DNA of 64,000 bases from Rhizobium sp. Root274. GTDB taxonomy: Bacteria; Pseudomonadota; Alphaproteobacteria; Rhizobiales; Rhizobiaceae. Positions within the stretch are counted from its first letter, which is position 1, and every line of letters begins with the position of its first letter. The notes under the pieces were generated by a model. It had not been told where the DNA came from and ran no database searches. It saw only the letters and a list, made by a program, of their open reading frames with translations. The translations under genes and the position numbers were made by a program. The stretch covers positions 163,127-227,126 of the forward strand of contig NZ_LMJE01000007.1 in the NCBI RefSeq assembly GCF_001429245.1, in the 5' to 3' direction. Positions 11,159 to 19,946 of this stretch are shown in pieces.

Positions 11159-11187
11159 TTGACCTGAACGTAAACGTAAGCTAATGG
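11159..11187 (+). promoter_or_regulatory. Candidate sigma-70 promoter with ACGTAA repeats
   Basis: TTGACC (11159-11164) and TAATGG (11182-11187) are separated by exactly 17 bases, giving a plausible -35/-10 pair for the hydrolase gene starting at 11210. The spacer holds two adjacent ACGTAA copies (11168-11179), which could be an operator. The recognising protein is unknown. Confidence 0.5.
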
Positions 11188-11209
11188 CGATGCGAGCGGG
11201 AGGTTCCAG

Positions 11210-12082
11210 ATGACGCTACAGGAGAACGCAGAGCAAACCGTGAAACGCGACTTCGTCCTCACGGCAGCCGACGGTTTTCCAATAGCGGCGACGCTGTTTT
11301 CCGGGCCAGGCGAGGGTCCCCTCGCCCTCATCTCGTCTGCGGCTGCTGTGCCGCGTGGCTTCTATGCCCGCTTTGCCCAGCACCTCGTGCAAGATCATGG
11401 CTTTCGCGCCGCCCTCACCTATGACTATCGCGGCGTCGCCCAATCCACGCCGCCACCAGGCTGGCGCCGGCCGATGCTGATGCGCGACTGGGCGCATTTC
11501 GACATGCCTGCAGCCTTGAAGGCGCTGGACGGGCAGGCACCAGGCCATTCACTCGTCGGCATTGGTCAATCCTTCGGTGGGCAGGTGCTGGCGCTCGGTG
11601 GCTGCTCGGAACGATTTCGACGCTATCTGATGGTGGCGACGATGACCGGCTATTGGGGCAATACGAAGCCTCGCTACCGTGTGTTCAGCCAGATGAACCT
11701 GGTCGGCGTACCGCTCGCGCTCCTGCTCGGCAAAGTGCCCGGCCAGATCGGGCTTGGGCAAACATTGCCCGGAACCGTGTTTCGCGAATGGGCCCGCTGG
11801 GGCCGGCACCCCGAATACTTCTTCGCCGACCCCACCATGGACGCGCCCCGGCGCTTTGGTGAGGTCGAGACGCCGATCCTCTCCCTCGGCATGACCGACG
11901 ACCCCTGGGGCACGCCAAGAGCCCAGCACGCGCTCATGAAATACTACCACCGGGCGCCCACGGAAATCCGCTGGCTGTCACCCGAACAAGCCGGCGGCCC
12001 GATCGGACATCTCGGCTTCTTCCGCGCGCAATTCCGCGACACCCTCTGGCAAGCGCCGATCGAATGGCTGTTGCAGCCATAA
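11210..12082 (+). CDS. Alpha/beta hydrolase
   Basis: A 290-residue alpha/beta-hydrolase-fold protein. The nucleophile elbow is GIGQSFGGQ (around residue 121), and an early oxyanion-type segment ALISSAAAVPRGFY precedes the FRAALTYDYRGVAQS strand typical of COG4757-like hydrolases. A late Asp (LGMTDDPWG) and His (GGPIGHLGFF) can complete the triad. No signal peptide is present. GGGAGG lies just before the ATG. It stands alone with its own candidate promoter. The substrate cannot be assigned. Confidence 0.85.
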   Translation: MTLQENAEQTVKRDFVLTAADGFPIAATLFSGPGEGPLALISSAAAVPRGFYARFAQHLVQDHGFRAALTYDYRGVAQSTPPPGWRRPMLMRDWAHFDMPAALKALDGQAPGHSLVGIGQSFGGQVLALGGCSERFRRYLMVATMTGYWGNTKPRYRVFSQMNLVGVPLALLLGKVPGQIGLGQTLPGTVFREWARWGRHPEYFFADPTMDAPRRFGEVETPILSLGMTDDPWGTPRAQHALMKYYHRAPTEIRWLSPEQAGGPIGHLGFFRAQFRDTLWQAPIEWLLQP

Positions 12083-12333
12083 TTTGCTGCACTGCACCCT
12101 GGTTTCCCACAGTTTCCACAGCCCCCTGACCATGGCCAGATGAGACGCAATCTTGCTCCCGGGCAGGCGCAGCCGCATCATCAGTGATCTCCGAAATACC
12201 GCAGAGCCGGGACCTCCTGCCCCGCCGCTGCGGCCAGCTTCACGCAAGCCTCGCCGGGTACTCGCCATGGTGGGGGCAGTGCAGTGAGTTGGGAAGCCTT
12301 AGGTTTCTCGCGTTGATCATGAGGATCATTGTG

Positions 12334-12462
12334 ATGGCGTATGACTGGAGTGGCGTACAAACCCGTCGGAACCGCAGGCTGCGGTTCTTTTTAGTGTCCC
12401 TGTTGGCGTTGGCCGTATTCACGGCTCCGATTATCGCCACGGAGTTCGCAAAGCATTTTTGA
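12334..12462 (+). CDS. Possible small single-pass membrane protein
   Basis: A 42-codon ORF starting MAYDWSGVQTRR, with a basic stretch and then one hydrophobic segment (FFLVSLLALAVFTAPIIA). GAGG lies nine bases before the ATG. The shape (acidic/aromatic start, Arg-rich stop-transfer, one helix) is that of a genuine small membrane protein. However, a strong terminator-like hairpin with a T run lies inside the coding sequence, so an alternative is that this DNA ends a small RNA or upstream transcript. Confidence in translation is therefore moderate. Confidence 0.5.
   Translation: MAYDWSGVQTRRNRRLRFFLVSLLALAVFTAPIIATEFAKHF
12369..12392 (+). terminator. Intrinsic-terminator-like hairpin inside a small ORF
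   Basis: GAACCGC-AGGCT-GCGGTTC is followed at once by TTTTT. The stem can extend to nine pairs on paper. It looks like a textbook Rho-independent terminator, but it lies within the 12334-12462 ORF, where it encodes part of the Arg-rich stretch. Confidence 0.5.
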
Positions 12463-12505
12463 GAAGGTCCAAACCGGCCCTATCGCAGAAATTCACTGCG
12501 CTGGA

Positions 12506-12551
12506 AAAGGCCCGCCCTCCTCGGTGCAAGCGCACAGAAGGGCGGGCCTTT
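12506..12551. terminator. Bidirectional terminator between small ORF and gor
   Basis: A 13-bp perfect inverted repeat, AAAGGCCCGCCCT / AGGGCGGGCCTTT, with a 20-base loop and A/T flanks on both sides. It ends gor on the minus strand, seven bases after its stop, and can stop plus-strand transcripts too. Confidence 0.8.
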
Positions 12552-12557
12552 CCGCGT

Positions 12558-13946
12558 TTAGATGCGTTCGCCGTTTTTCACCCGATAGCTCGGGCTATAC
12601 ATGGTGACCAGTTCCTCCGCCGCCGTCGGATGCACGGCCATGGTCCGGTCGAAATCGTCCTTGGTGCAGCCGGCCTTGAGCGTGATGCCGAGAAGCTGGG
12701 CCATCTCGCCAGCGTCATGACCGAGAATATGAGCTCCCACAACTTTGCGGTCCGCCGCATTGACGATCAGCTTCATGATCATCTTTTCAGCCCGGCCCGA
12801 AAGGGTGGCCTTCATCGGCCGGAACTGCGCCCGGTAGACCTCGATTTCCTCGAACTTCTTCGCTGCCTGCTCCTCCGACATTCCCACGGTGCCGATCTCC
12901 GGCTGGGAGAAGACGGCGGTGGCAATCAGCTCGTGGTCCGGCGAGGTGGGATTGTTCTTGTATTCCGTCTCGATGAAGCACATTGCCTCATGGATCGCGA
13001 CAGGGGTCAGTTGCACGCGGTCCGTCACATCGCCAAGGGCGAAAATGCTGGGGACATTGGTGCGCGAGTAGTGATCGACGACAACCGCACCACGCTCATT
13101 AATCTCGACGCCGGCAGCCTCCAGGCCGAGACCCGTTGTGTTCGGGTCGCGTCCAAGCGCCAGCATGACCTGCTCGACCACAAGCACGCCATTGTTCATC
13201 GTCTCGACCTGAAGATTGCCGGCCGGCGACTTCTCGACCTTCTGAATGTGATCATGGCAGAGAATACGGATGCCCTTCGCCTCCATCGCGTCGTGCAGGC
13301 CGCGCCGCATGTCCTTATCGAAACGGCTGAGGATCTCGGCGCCCCGGTAGATCAAAGTGGTCTCGACCCCGAGCCCGTGGAAGATGTTGGCGAATTCCAC
13401 GGCAATATAGCCGCCGCCAGCGATCAGTATCGACCGCGGCAGGCTCTCCAGATGGAAGGCTTCGTTGGACGAGATGCACAATTCATGACCCGGCAGCGAC
13501 GCATGCGGATTTGGCGCACCGCCCACCGCAATGATGATCCGCTCCGCGGTGACCTCCCGGCCGCTCGAAACGAGCCTTACACTGTGCGGCCCCGTTAGCT
13601 CAGCGCGGGTTTGCAGGATCTCCGCCCCCGCCCCTTCCAGGCCCTTACGATAGAGTCCTTCGAGCCGGTCGATCTCCTTGTCCTTTGCCGCCACCAGCGC
13701 ATGCCAGTCGAATCGGCTCTCGCCAACCGTCCAGCCAAAGCCCGCAGCGTCTTCAAAGTGCTCGTGAAACTGCGAGGCATAGACGAACAGCTTCTTCGGC
13801 ACGCAGCCGCGGATGACGCAGGTGCCGCCGAACCGGTATTCCTCGGCAATCGCCACCTTCTTGCCCATGGCTGCCGCAAGCCGCGCGCTGCGCACGCCGC
13901 CGGAGCCGCCCCCGATGACGAACAGGTCATAGTCGAATTGAGTCAT
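12558..13946 (-). CDS. gor: Glutathione-disulfide reductase
   Basis: A 462-residue FAD/NADPH oxidoreductase that reduces glutathione disulphide in the cytosol. Visible features are the N-terminal FAD Rossmann motif DLFVIGGGSGGVRSARLAA, the redox-active GGTCVIRGCVPKKL (this Cys-x4-Cys spacing is the glutathione reductase form), the NADPH-binding IAGGGYIAVEFANIFHGLG, the second FAD motif IFALGDVTD, and the C-terminal catalytic His in MAVHPTAAEE. The ATG at 13946 places the FAD motif correctly; a longer upstream reading is not credible. Confidence 0.96.
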   Translation of the reverse strand: MTQFDYDLFVIGGGSGGVRSARLAAAMGKKVAIAEEYRFGGTCVIRGCVPKKLFVYASQFHEHFEDAAGFGWTVGESRFDWHALVAAKDKEIDRLEGLYRKGLEGAGAEILQTRAELTGPHSVRLVSSGREVTAERIIIAVGGAPNPHASLPGHELCISSNEAFHLESLPRSILIAGGGYIAVEFANIFHGLGVETTLIYRGAEILSRFDKDMRRGLHDAMEAKGIRILCHDHIQKVEKSPAGNLQVETMNNGVLVVEQVMLALGRDPNTTGLGLEAAGVEINERGAVVVDHYSRTNVPSIFALGDVTDRVQLTPVAIHEAMCFIETEYKNNPTSPDHELIATAVFSQPEIGTVGMSEEQAAKKFEEIEVYRAQFRPMKATLSGRAEKMIMKLIVNAADRKVVGAHILGHDAGEMAQLLGITLKAGCTKDDFDRTMAVHPTAAEELVTMYSPSYRVKNGERI

Positions 13947-14010
13947 GGAAAATGCTCCTGCGCTTGGGCGTGCTGGCGTTGTCAGCCTGATATAGGTGGC
14001 CGGTGGACCA

Positions 14011-14040
14011 AAAGAAAAGCCCGGGACGATGCCCGGGCTT
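14011..14040 (-). terminator. Terminator after the DUF2059 gene
   Basis: AAGCCCGGG / CCCGGGCTT arms with a 6-base loop. On the minus strand they are followed by TTCTTTTGG, forming a Rho-independent terminator about 20 bases beyond the stop of the DUF2059 gene. Confidence 0.75.
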
Positions 14041-14061
14041 GGTAATTTAACAGGGAATGGA

Positions 14062-14601
14062 TCAGGGCTTCGGCGCCGCGGCGGCCGGCTGTTCCGGCTG
14101 GACGATCTTGAGCAGCGCGTCGTTGGATTGCTTTTCCAGGTCACGTGCCATGCCCGACGTCCAGATGTCGGCAGCCTTCAGCAATTCGCGAGTGGCGATC
14201 GGGCCATCCTTGAGCAGCTTCTTGCCGGCATCGCTGGAATAGAAGGCGGTGATCGCCTGCAGTTCTTCCGGGGTGAAGGCCTTGGCATAAACCAGAGCCG
14301 CCTCGCGCTCGAGATCGGCGCGACGGGCTGCGAGCTTCAGCGCCTCGGCTTCAATCGTGGACGAAATCTGATCCTGCAGGTTCGGATAGGCCTGGATGAG
14401 CTGAACCGTCAGGCGGTCCATGATGTTCGGCAGAATGGCGTCGAATCGATCGGTCACGCCGAGCGCGTCGATCGCGGCCCGGGCGGCCTGGAGATGCTCC
14501 GGAGCGACGTCCTGCGCCTTTGCAGACAGCGCGCCCAGCATGACACTGCTGGCAATGACTGCGATCGAGGCGAAACGGCCCATACCCGAAATGCTGATCA
14601 T
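14062..14601 (-). CDS. Exported DUF2059 domain protein
   Basis: A 179-residue protein with an N-terminal signal peptide (hydrophobic ASIAVIASSVMLGAL, cut near AKA-QD). The DUF2059 domain spans about residues 60-150; its core FTPEELQAITAFYSSDAGKKLL is the family signature. It ends in a Pro/Ala tail. Function is unknown. AGGAG precedes the first ATG by 11 bases; the Met at residue 7 is an alternative start. rpiA ends 17 bases upstream, so the two are probably cotranscribed. Confidence 0.85.
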   Translation of the reverse strand: MISISGMGRFASIAVIASSVMLGALSAKAQDVAPEHLQAARAAIDALGVTDRFDAILPNIMDRLTVQLIQAYPNLQDQISSTIEAEALKLAARRADLEREAALVYAKAFTPEELQAITAFYSSDAGKKLLKDGPIATRELLKAADIWTSGMARDLEKQSNDALLKIVQPEQPAAAAPKP

Positions 14602-14618
14602 GTAATTCTATGCTCCTG

Positions 14619-15320
14619 TTAGTTTTTTGGCTCCATCACGCGCGCTCCCGCCGGACCGGCGATGATCGCGAGGGATGCCAAGTTTATGAATAGGCCGTGT
14701 TCGACAACGCCGGGGATCGCATTGAGCTGTTCCGCCAAAGCGTCTGCATCAGGAATGCGGCCAAAAGATGCGTCGAGAATGAGGTGACCGCCGTCCGTCA
14801 TGTAGACGCTGTCGTCGCTGCGTTTGCGCAAGGCGAAGGCCCCGGAGAGCCCGAGCCGGGAGGCCAGCGCCTCGATCGCGATCTGCGTGGACACCTGGCC
14901 GAAAGGGTTGATTTCGATCGGCAGCGGAAAGGCGCCGAGCGTGTCGACGATCTTCGTCTCGTCGGCGATCACGATCATGCGGCTGGAGGCCGCAGCGACG
15001 ATCTTCTCGCGGAGCAACGCCCCGCCGCCGCCCTTGATCAGCCGCAACTGCGGATCGATCTCGTCTGCGCCATCGATCGTCAGATCCAGCTCCGGCAGCT
15101 CATCGAGCGAGCGCAGCTGCACACCGAGTTCCAGGCAAAGCCGGGCGGTGCGCTCGGAGGTCGGCACACCCTCCACCTTCAGTCCACCCGCGACCCGTTC
15201 GGCCAGCAGACGCACGAACTCTTCAGCCGTCGAACCGGTGCCGATGCCAAGCCGCATGCCGTCTTCGACATGGGTCAATGCCTCGGCTGCCGCCTTGATC
15301 TTCATTTCCCGCGCGTCCAT
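14619..15320 (-). CDS. rpiA: Ribose-5-phosphate isomerase A
   Basis: A 233-residue cytosolic enzyme interconverting ribose 5-phosphate and ribulose 5-phosphate in the pentose phosphate pathway. Conserved blocks are [12 protein letters not shown] (phosphate binding), [30 protein letters not shown] (catalytic Glu/Lys region) and TDGGHLILD. The length fits the family. It is the first gene of a probable two-gene unit with the DUF2059 gene and is divergent from gph. Confidence 0.95.
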   Translation of the reverse strand: MDAREMKIKAAAEALTHVEDGMRLGIGTGSTAEEFVRLLAERVAGGLKVEGVPTSERTARLCLELGVQLRSLDELPELDLTIDGADEIDPQLRLIKGGGGALLREKIVAAASSRMIVIADETKIVDTLGAFPLPIEINPFGQVSTQIAIEALASRLGLSGAFALRKRSDDSVYMTDGGHLILDASFGRIPDADALAEQLNAIPGVVEHGLFINLASLAIIAGPAGARVMEPKN

Positions 15321-15466
15321 GCGCCGAAAGCTCCCGTCTGTTGCGTTGAAAGCTGTTTACACGGCTCGTTCCACAAACGAAAGCCCCGCAACGGGGCCTG
15401 CAATTGCCTTTTGCGGGGATTTCCCCTAACGCCGGAGGCCAGACCGAACACCCCGGGAGTGTGACC

Positions 15467-16150
15467 TTGACCAGCCCAGCCACGACCATTGTCTTCGACC
15501 TCGACGGAACGCTGGTGGATACGGCACCCGACCTCGTCGCCAGCCTCAATCATACCATCGCGATCAAAGACATGTCCCCGGTCGGTTATGAGGACCTGAC
15601 GCACCTGGTCGGACAAGGCGCCCGTGTGATGATCGCCCGCGCCTTTGCGCTCAGAGGCGCGCCGCTGGCCGAAGAGGAACTCCCTGCCCTGCTCGAACGC
15701 TTCATCGATCACTATGCCGCCGGCATGCCGGGGCAGAGCCGTCCCTATCCGGGCTTGATCGAAGCGCTGGAGCGACTGCGGGACGCCGGACATTTGCTTG
15801 CCGTCTGCACCAACAAGATGGAGGGACTTGCCCGTCCCTTGATCGAAAAGCTTGGCCTCACCGGCTATTTTGCAGCAATTACCGGCGGTGACACGTTTGC
15901 CGTGCGCAAGCCGGATGCCGCCCACCTGACCGGCACCGTGGAAATGGCCGGCGGAGTGGCGCACAAGGCGCTGATGATCGGTGACAGCATCAACGACATC
16001 CTGGCGGCGCGCAACGCCGGCATTCCCTCCATCGCCGTGCCCTTCGGCTACTCAGACGTCGCCGTCGACACGCTCGGTGCATCCACGGTCATCGGCCATT
16101 TCGATGAACTGACCCTGGATCTCGTTCAGCGCCTGACCGGACAAGCTTGA
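15467..16150 (+). CDS. gph: Phosphoglycolate phosphatase (HAD family)
   Basis: A 227-residue HAD hydrolase that removes phosphate from 2-phosphoglycolate. Motif I is VFDLDGTLVDTAPDL, motif II lies in LLAVCTNKM, the motif III Lys is in VRKPDAAHL, and motif IV is LMIGDSINDILAARNAG. The alpha-helical cap after motif I is the usual Gph size. The TTG at 15467 is preferred because GGGAG ends seven bases before it. The in-frame GTG at 15461 is too close to that site, and a TTG at 15404 has none. Other sugar-phosphate phosphatase activities cannot be excluded. Confidence 0.87.
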   Translation: MTSPATTIVFDLDGTLVDTAPDLVASLNHTIAIKDMSPVGYEDLTHLVGQGARVMIARAFALRGAPLAEEELPALLERFIDHYAAGMPGQSRPYPGLIEALERLRDAGHLLAVCTNKMEGLARPLIEKLGLTGYFAAITGGDTFAVRKPDAAHLTGTVEMAGGVAHKALMIGDSINDILAARNAGIPSIAVPFGYSDVAVDTLGASTVIGHFDELTLDLVQRLTGQA

Positions 16151-16157
16151 ACGGACA

Positions 16158-16182
16158 CAAAAAAGGCGGGCCACAGCCCGCC
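16158..16182 (-). terminator. Terminator after the L,D-transpeptidase gene
   Basis: GGCGGGC / GCCCGCC arms with a 4-base loop. On the minus strand a TTTTTTG run follows immediately. It lies between the convergent gph and L,D-transpeptidase genes and mainly serves the latter. Confidence 0.75.
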
Positions 16183-16214
16183 ATCTTCGACACTCATATT
16201 AACCGCAATGCCGT

Positions 16215-18074
16215 TCAGGCGCGCGGTGCCCGGGCATCCGTGGTCGCCTTAAACGCCTTGCCGGTATAGTCGTCGCGTCCATAGACATCGTCAAAATACT
16301 CGACCACGCCATCCTTGTTCGGCCAAGCCGTAAAGTAAGAGACATAGACCGGGATCTTCTGCGGCACCTGTACGGCGCGGTTCTGCCCCGACGAGATCTG
16401 CTTGCCGATTTCCTCGACGGTCGTTCCCATGACGGCAGCCGCCATGACGACGCGCGGCTGGGCCAGACGCACGCAGCCATGGCTAAGCGCCCGCATGTCA
16501 CGATTGAAGAAGCTCTTCGACGGCGTGTCATGCATGTAGATCGCGTGATCATTGGGGAACAGGATCTTCAGCTCGCCGAGCGCATTGTCGCCACCCGGCG
16601 GCTGGCGCACGTCCACAGAATGCGTGGTGTTCCAATCGACCTGGCTTGAGGCAACTTTGCGGCCGCCATAGGAAACCTCGTAACCGAGACGATCCAGGTA
16701 GGAAGGATCGGCGCGCAACTTCGGCAGCATCTCGTTGATGATGATCGACTGCGGCACACCCCAATAGGGATTGAACTCAACCGTTTCGATCTGGTCCTGG
16801 AAGAAATAGGTCTGGTTCGACTTTGAGCCGACGACCACCCGCATCGACAGCTGTTCCTTGCCGTCATTGATATAGTAGGCTTGGAAAGCTGGCTGGTTGA
16901 TGAAGACGTAGCGCTGGCCGAGATCGGACGGCAACCAACGGACGGCCTCCATCGCGACCTGAAGCTTTGCGATCTTCTCAGCATTGCTATGGCCCGTCAT
17001 GGCGCGGATTGTTGCCGGGCCGACGACGCCATCAGCCTTCAGACCCTTTTCCTTCTGGAAGGTCTCGACCAGCGACACCAGCTCCGGCGTATAGTCGGGC
17101 GTGCCGGTGTAGGAGGCCAGCGTGGCGGCATGCTGGGTCAGTACCGCCTCCGACGCCACCTGCTTGACCGCACCGACGATGCGCGACAGTTCCGGATTGC
17201 TCTGACCGGGCTTCAACAGCGTGCCCGGAGCAATGGTGATCGGCTCGACGGACGCCTGTGCGTCTTCCGCACGAAGCCGGGCAAGCTCGTTGCGCAGCGC
17301 GACGAACTGCGGGCTCTTCGGGTCGCGGTTGCGAAGGTAGGCGGCAACGTCAGGGCTTTTGCGAAGCATATCCAGCACCGGTGCCAGGTTCACACCCTTG
17401 CGCTTGAAATCGTGATAGCCGGAGATCTTGTTCGGATCGATGCGCCCGCGAACGGTGTCCTGCACATACGTCACCACCTTGGCCGAGAGCCCAATTTCGA
17501 AGCCCATCAGGTCGCGCTGGCGCTGATCTGGATCAGTGACGGTATCCGAAGGAACTGCGACGGCATAATCTTCCGGAGCGAGACCGGCGGCACCGGCATC
17601 GGCAAGCGCCGCGATCATCTGCCGACCGCGTTCCGAAAGACCCGTCGCCTCGACCCAGATCAGAGGCTTGGTGCGATCCGCATAATAAGCCTCGATGGTC
17701 TTGGCGACGTCTTCGGTCGCCCGAACATTGACCTCGGAGAGGAACCGCCGCGGATCCTGCACGTCGACCGAAGCGGCAGCTTCGGTGCCTGTTGCAGCGA
17801 CAGGCGAAATGCGGATCGCCCGCTGGGCCTCAGGCTTGTAAGTATAGTATCGTGGTCCCGAGACCTTCGGCAGCGGCTCAGGATCGCCCATTTCAAGACC
17901 ACCCAGCGCCTGCTGCTCAAGCAGGTTTGGCTTTGCCTGCTCGCGCGTGCTGCGGCCGGGGCCACCCCGCAGGAGATCGAGAAGTGTCGTGGCTGAGGCC
18001 TCTCCCGGCATTGCGCCGAGGGCAGTCGTCGCTGCCAGAAATGCCGTAACTACAAATGTGGGGGTTCTCGTCAT
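16215..18074 (-). CDS. YcbB-like murein L,D-transpeptidase
   Basis: A 619-residue periplasmic enzyme that crosslinks or anchors peptidoglycan by 3-3 links. The signal peptide is near TPTFVVTAFLAATTALG. A helical scaffold domain follows, then a peptidoglycan-binding repeat (LVETFQKEKGLKADGVVGPATIRAM) and the YkuD catalytic domain ending in the active-site motif HDTPSKSFFNRDMRALSHGCVRL, with His and Cys present. Size and order match YcbB/LdtD. L,D-crosslinks are abundant in Rhizobiales. ATGs at 18086 and 18125 are alternative starts; the one used has GAGAG five bases upstream and puts the signal peptide first. Confidence 0.9.
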   Translation of the reverse strand: MTRTPTFVVTAFLAATTALGAMPGEASATTLLDLLRGGPGRSTREQAKPNLLEQQALGGLEMGDPEPLPKVSGPRYYTYKPEAQRAIRISPVAATGTEAAASVDVQDPRRFLSEVNVRATEDVAKTIEAYYADRTKPLIWVEATGLSERGRQMIAALADAGAAGLAPEDYAVAVPSDTVTDPDQRQRDLMGFEIGLSAKVVTYVQDTVRGRIDPNKISGYHDFKRKGVNLAPVLDMLRKSPDVAAYLRNRDPKSPQFVALRNELARLRAEDAQASVEPITIAPGTLLKPGQSNPELSRIVGAVKQVASEAVLTQHAATLASYTGTPDYTPELVSLVETFQKEKGLKADGVVGPATIRAMTGHSNAEKIAKLQVAMEAVRWLPSDLGQRYVFINQPAFQAYYINDGKEQLSMRVVVGSKSNQTYFFQDQIETVEFNPYWGVPQSIIINEMLPKLRADPSYLDRLGYEVSYGGRKVASSQVDWNTTHSVDVRQPPGGDNALGELKILFPNDHAIYMHDTPSKSFFNRDMRALSHGCVRLAQPRVVMAAAVMGTTVEEIGKQISSGQNRAVQVPQKIPVYVSYFTAWPNKDGVVEYFDDVYGRDDYTGKAFKATTDARAPRA

Positions 18075-18516
18075 TCTCGCTCTCATTTCACATCGAGCCC
18101 CTTGGACTCGCGGCTTGCTGGCCATGTGCGCGGATCACTAGCCCATCAGCCTTTACTTGGGAAGTTCGGCGCCGAAACCGTGAACGGATCGCCGGACGAA
18201 ATTTGGCGCGATCGGCACATCTCAAAGACGGAAGTCGCCGGCAAACTAAATGGAAACATTCGTTAATTTTTCATTGACGTTAATGGATAGTATCCCTCAG
18301 CCTCGGGATAGGCACGGTTGCGGGCGGGACAAATTGTCGTGACACGTGCCAGAATTGACACAAGCCGCTGGCCGAAAGCCCTCTGGGTATTCATCCGACC
18401 ACAAAATAGTTGACAATTGGACGCAACTTATTGCCATCCGTTTGCAACAACAGCCGTGCCACCTACATTGCTCTTTGGGCAGCGCCCCCTGAGCCACGCG
18501 GAAAAGGCAGATCCCC
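18075..18516. other. Intergenic region between L,D-transpeptidase and fumC
   Basis: About 440 bases with no supportable gene, holding the divergent promoters. It contains two CGTTAAT direct repeats 17 bases apart (18261 and 18278), a GACAA-A-TTGTC dyad (18328-18338) and TTGACA hexamers at 18355 and 18410, none with a convincing -10 partner. The short minus-strand ORF here overlaps fumC and has no domain. Confidence 0.5.
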
Positions 18517-19905
18517 ATGACGAAAAGAACCGAAACAGACACCTTTGGACCGATCGAGGTCGAGGCTGACCGCTACTGGGGCGCTCAGGCGCAGCGTTCC
18601 CTCGGCAATTTCAAGATTGGCTGGGAAAAGCAGCCTCTGCCCGTCATTCGCGCTCTGGGCATCGTCAAGCAGGCAGCCGCACGGGCAAACCTTGCGCTCG
18701 GCAAGCTCGACCCGAAACTGGCGGACGCGATCATCGCAGCCGCTCAGGAGGTGATCGACGGCAAGCTCGACGGCCATTTCCCGCTCGTCGTGTGGCAGAC
18801 CGGCTCCGGCACGCAATCCAACATGAACGCCAACGAGGTGATCTCCAACCGTGCCATCGAGATGCTCGGCGGCACCATGGGTTCGAAGAAGCCCGTTCAT
18901 CCGAACGACCACGTCAACATGAGCCAGTCGTCAAACGACACCTATCCGACGGCCATGCACATCGCGGCGGCCGAGCATGTGGTGCACCACCTGCTGCCTT
19001 CGCTCAAACACCTCCATTCGGCCCTCGATGCCAAGGCAAAAGCCTTCGACCACATCATCAAGATCGGCCGCACCCATACCCAGGATGCGACGCCGCTGAC
19101 GCTAGGCCAGGAATTCTCCGGCTATGCCGCCCAGGTCGCATCGTCGATCAAGCGGATCGAGCTGACGCTTCCCGGCCTCTATGAGCTGGCCCAGGGCGGG
19201 ACAGCCGTCGGCACCGGCCTCAATGCCCCGATCGGCTTTGCCGAGAAGGTCGCGGAAGAGATCGGTGCGATCACCGGCCTGCCCTTCGTCACCGCGCCGA
19301 ACAAGTTCGAGGCTCTGGCCGCCCATGACGCGATGGTCTTTGCCCATGGTGCGATCAACGCGGCAGCCGCCGCCCTCTTCAAGATTGCCAACGACATCCG
19401 CTTCCTCGGCTCCGGCCCGCGCGCCGGTCTGGGCGAACTGCAACTGCCGGAAAACGAACCGGGCTCCTCAATCATGCCGGGCAAGGTGAACCCCACCCAG
19501 TCGGAAGCGCTGACCCAGGTCTGCGCCCACATCTTTGGCAATCAGGCGGCGATCACCTTCGCCGGAAGCCAGGGGCATTTCGAACTCAACGTCTACAATC
19601 CGATGATGGCATACAACTTCCTCCAGTCGGTCCAGCTGCTCGGTGATGCGGCCGTCTCCTTCACCGACAATTGCGTGGTTGGCATCGAGGCGCGCGAGGA
19701 TAATATCCGCAAGGGAGTGGAAAACTCGCTGATGCTGGTCACGGCGCTGAACGGCAAGCTCGGCTATGACGCCTGCGCCAAGATCGCCAAGACCGCCCAC
19801 AAGAACGGCACGACATTGCGCGAGGAAGCGGTCGGCGGCGGATATCTCACCAATGAGGAATTCGACCAGTATGTCCGCCCCGAACTGATGATCGGTCCGC
19901 ACTGA
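18517..19905 (+). CDS. fumC: Class II fumarate hydratase
   Basis: A 462-residue iron-independent fumarase of the TCA cycle, interconverting fumarate and malate. Family blocks are [42 protein letters not shown], the [16 protein letters not shown] catalytic region and the aspartase/fumarase signature [13 protein letters not shown]. The length is standard. A perfect 14-bp terminator follows. A class I fumarase lies only about 1 kb downstream, so this organism has two unrelated fumarases side by side. Confidence 0.97.
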   Translation: MTKRTETDTFGPIEVEADRYWGAQAQRSLGNFKIGWEKQPLPVIRALGIVKQAAARANLALGKLDPKLADAIIAAAQEVIDGKLDGHFPLVVWQTGSGTQSNMNANEVISNRAIEMLGGTMGSKKPVHPNDHVNMSQSSNDTYPTAMHIAAAEHVVHHLLPSLKHLHSALDAKAKAFDHIIKIGRTHTQDATPLTLGQEFSGYAAQVASSIKRIELTLPGLYELAQGGTAVGTGLNAPIGFAEKVAEEIGAITGLPFVTAPNKFEALAAHDAMVFAHGAINAAAAALFKIANDIRFLGSGPRAGLGELQLPENEPGSSIMPGKVNPTQSEALTQVCAHIFGNQAAITFAGSQGHFELNVYNPMMAYNFLQSVQLLGDAAVSFTDNCVVGIEAREDNIRKGVENSLMLVTALNGKLGYDACAKIAKTAHKNGTTLREEAVGGGYLTNEEFDQYVRPELMIGPH

Positions 19906-19911
19906 TCAAAC

Positions 19912-19944
19912 CGCAGGCGACAGCGACAAACGCTGTCGCCTGCG
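19912..19944. terminator. Bidirectional terminator after fumC
   Basis: A perfect 14-bp stem, CGCAGGCGACAGCG / CGCTGTCGCCTGCG, with an ACAAA loop, flanked by AAA on the left and TTT on the right. It separates the convergent fumC and degenerate GGDEF genes. Confidence 0.85.
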
Positions 19945-19946
19945 TT

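Noticed and set aside
12100-12118. DnaA-box-like TTTCCCACAGTTTCCACAG
   Set aside because: Each half differs from the TTATCCACA consensus at key positions, unlike the pair at 61047.
15383-15418. Overlapping inverted repeats (GCCCCG-CAA-CGGGGC and CCCCGCAA/TTGCGGGG) between rpiA and gph
   Set aside because: No T run and no link to either start; may simply reflect GC-rich DNA, so it is not called as a regulator or terminator.
18297-18542. Minus-strand 81-codon ORF upstream of fumC
   Set aside because: It overlaps the fumC start, is Cys-rich without pattern and has no ribosome site.
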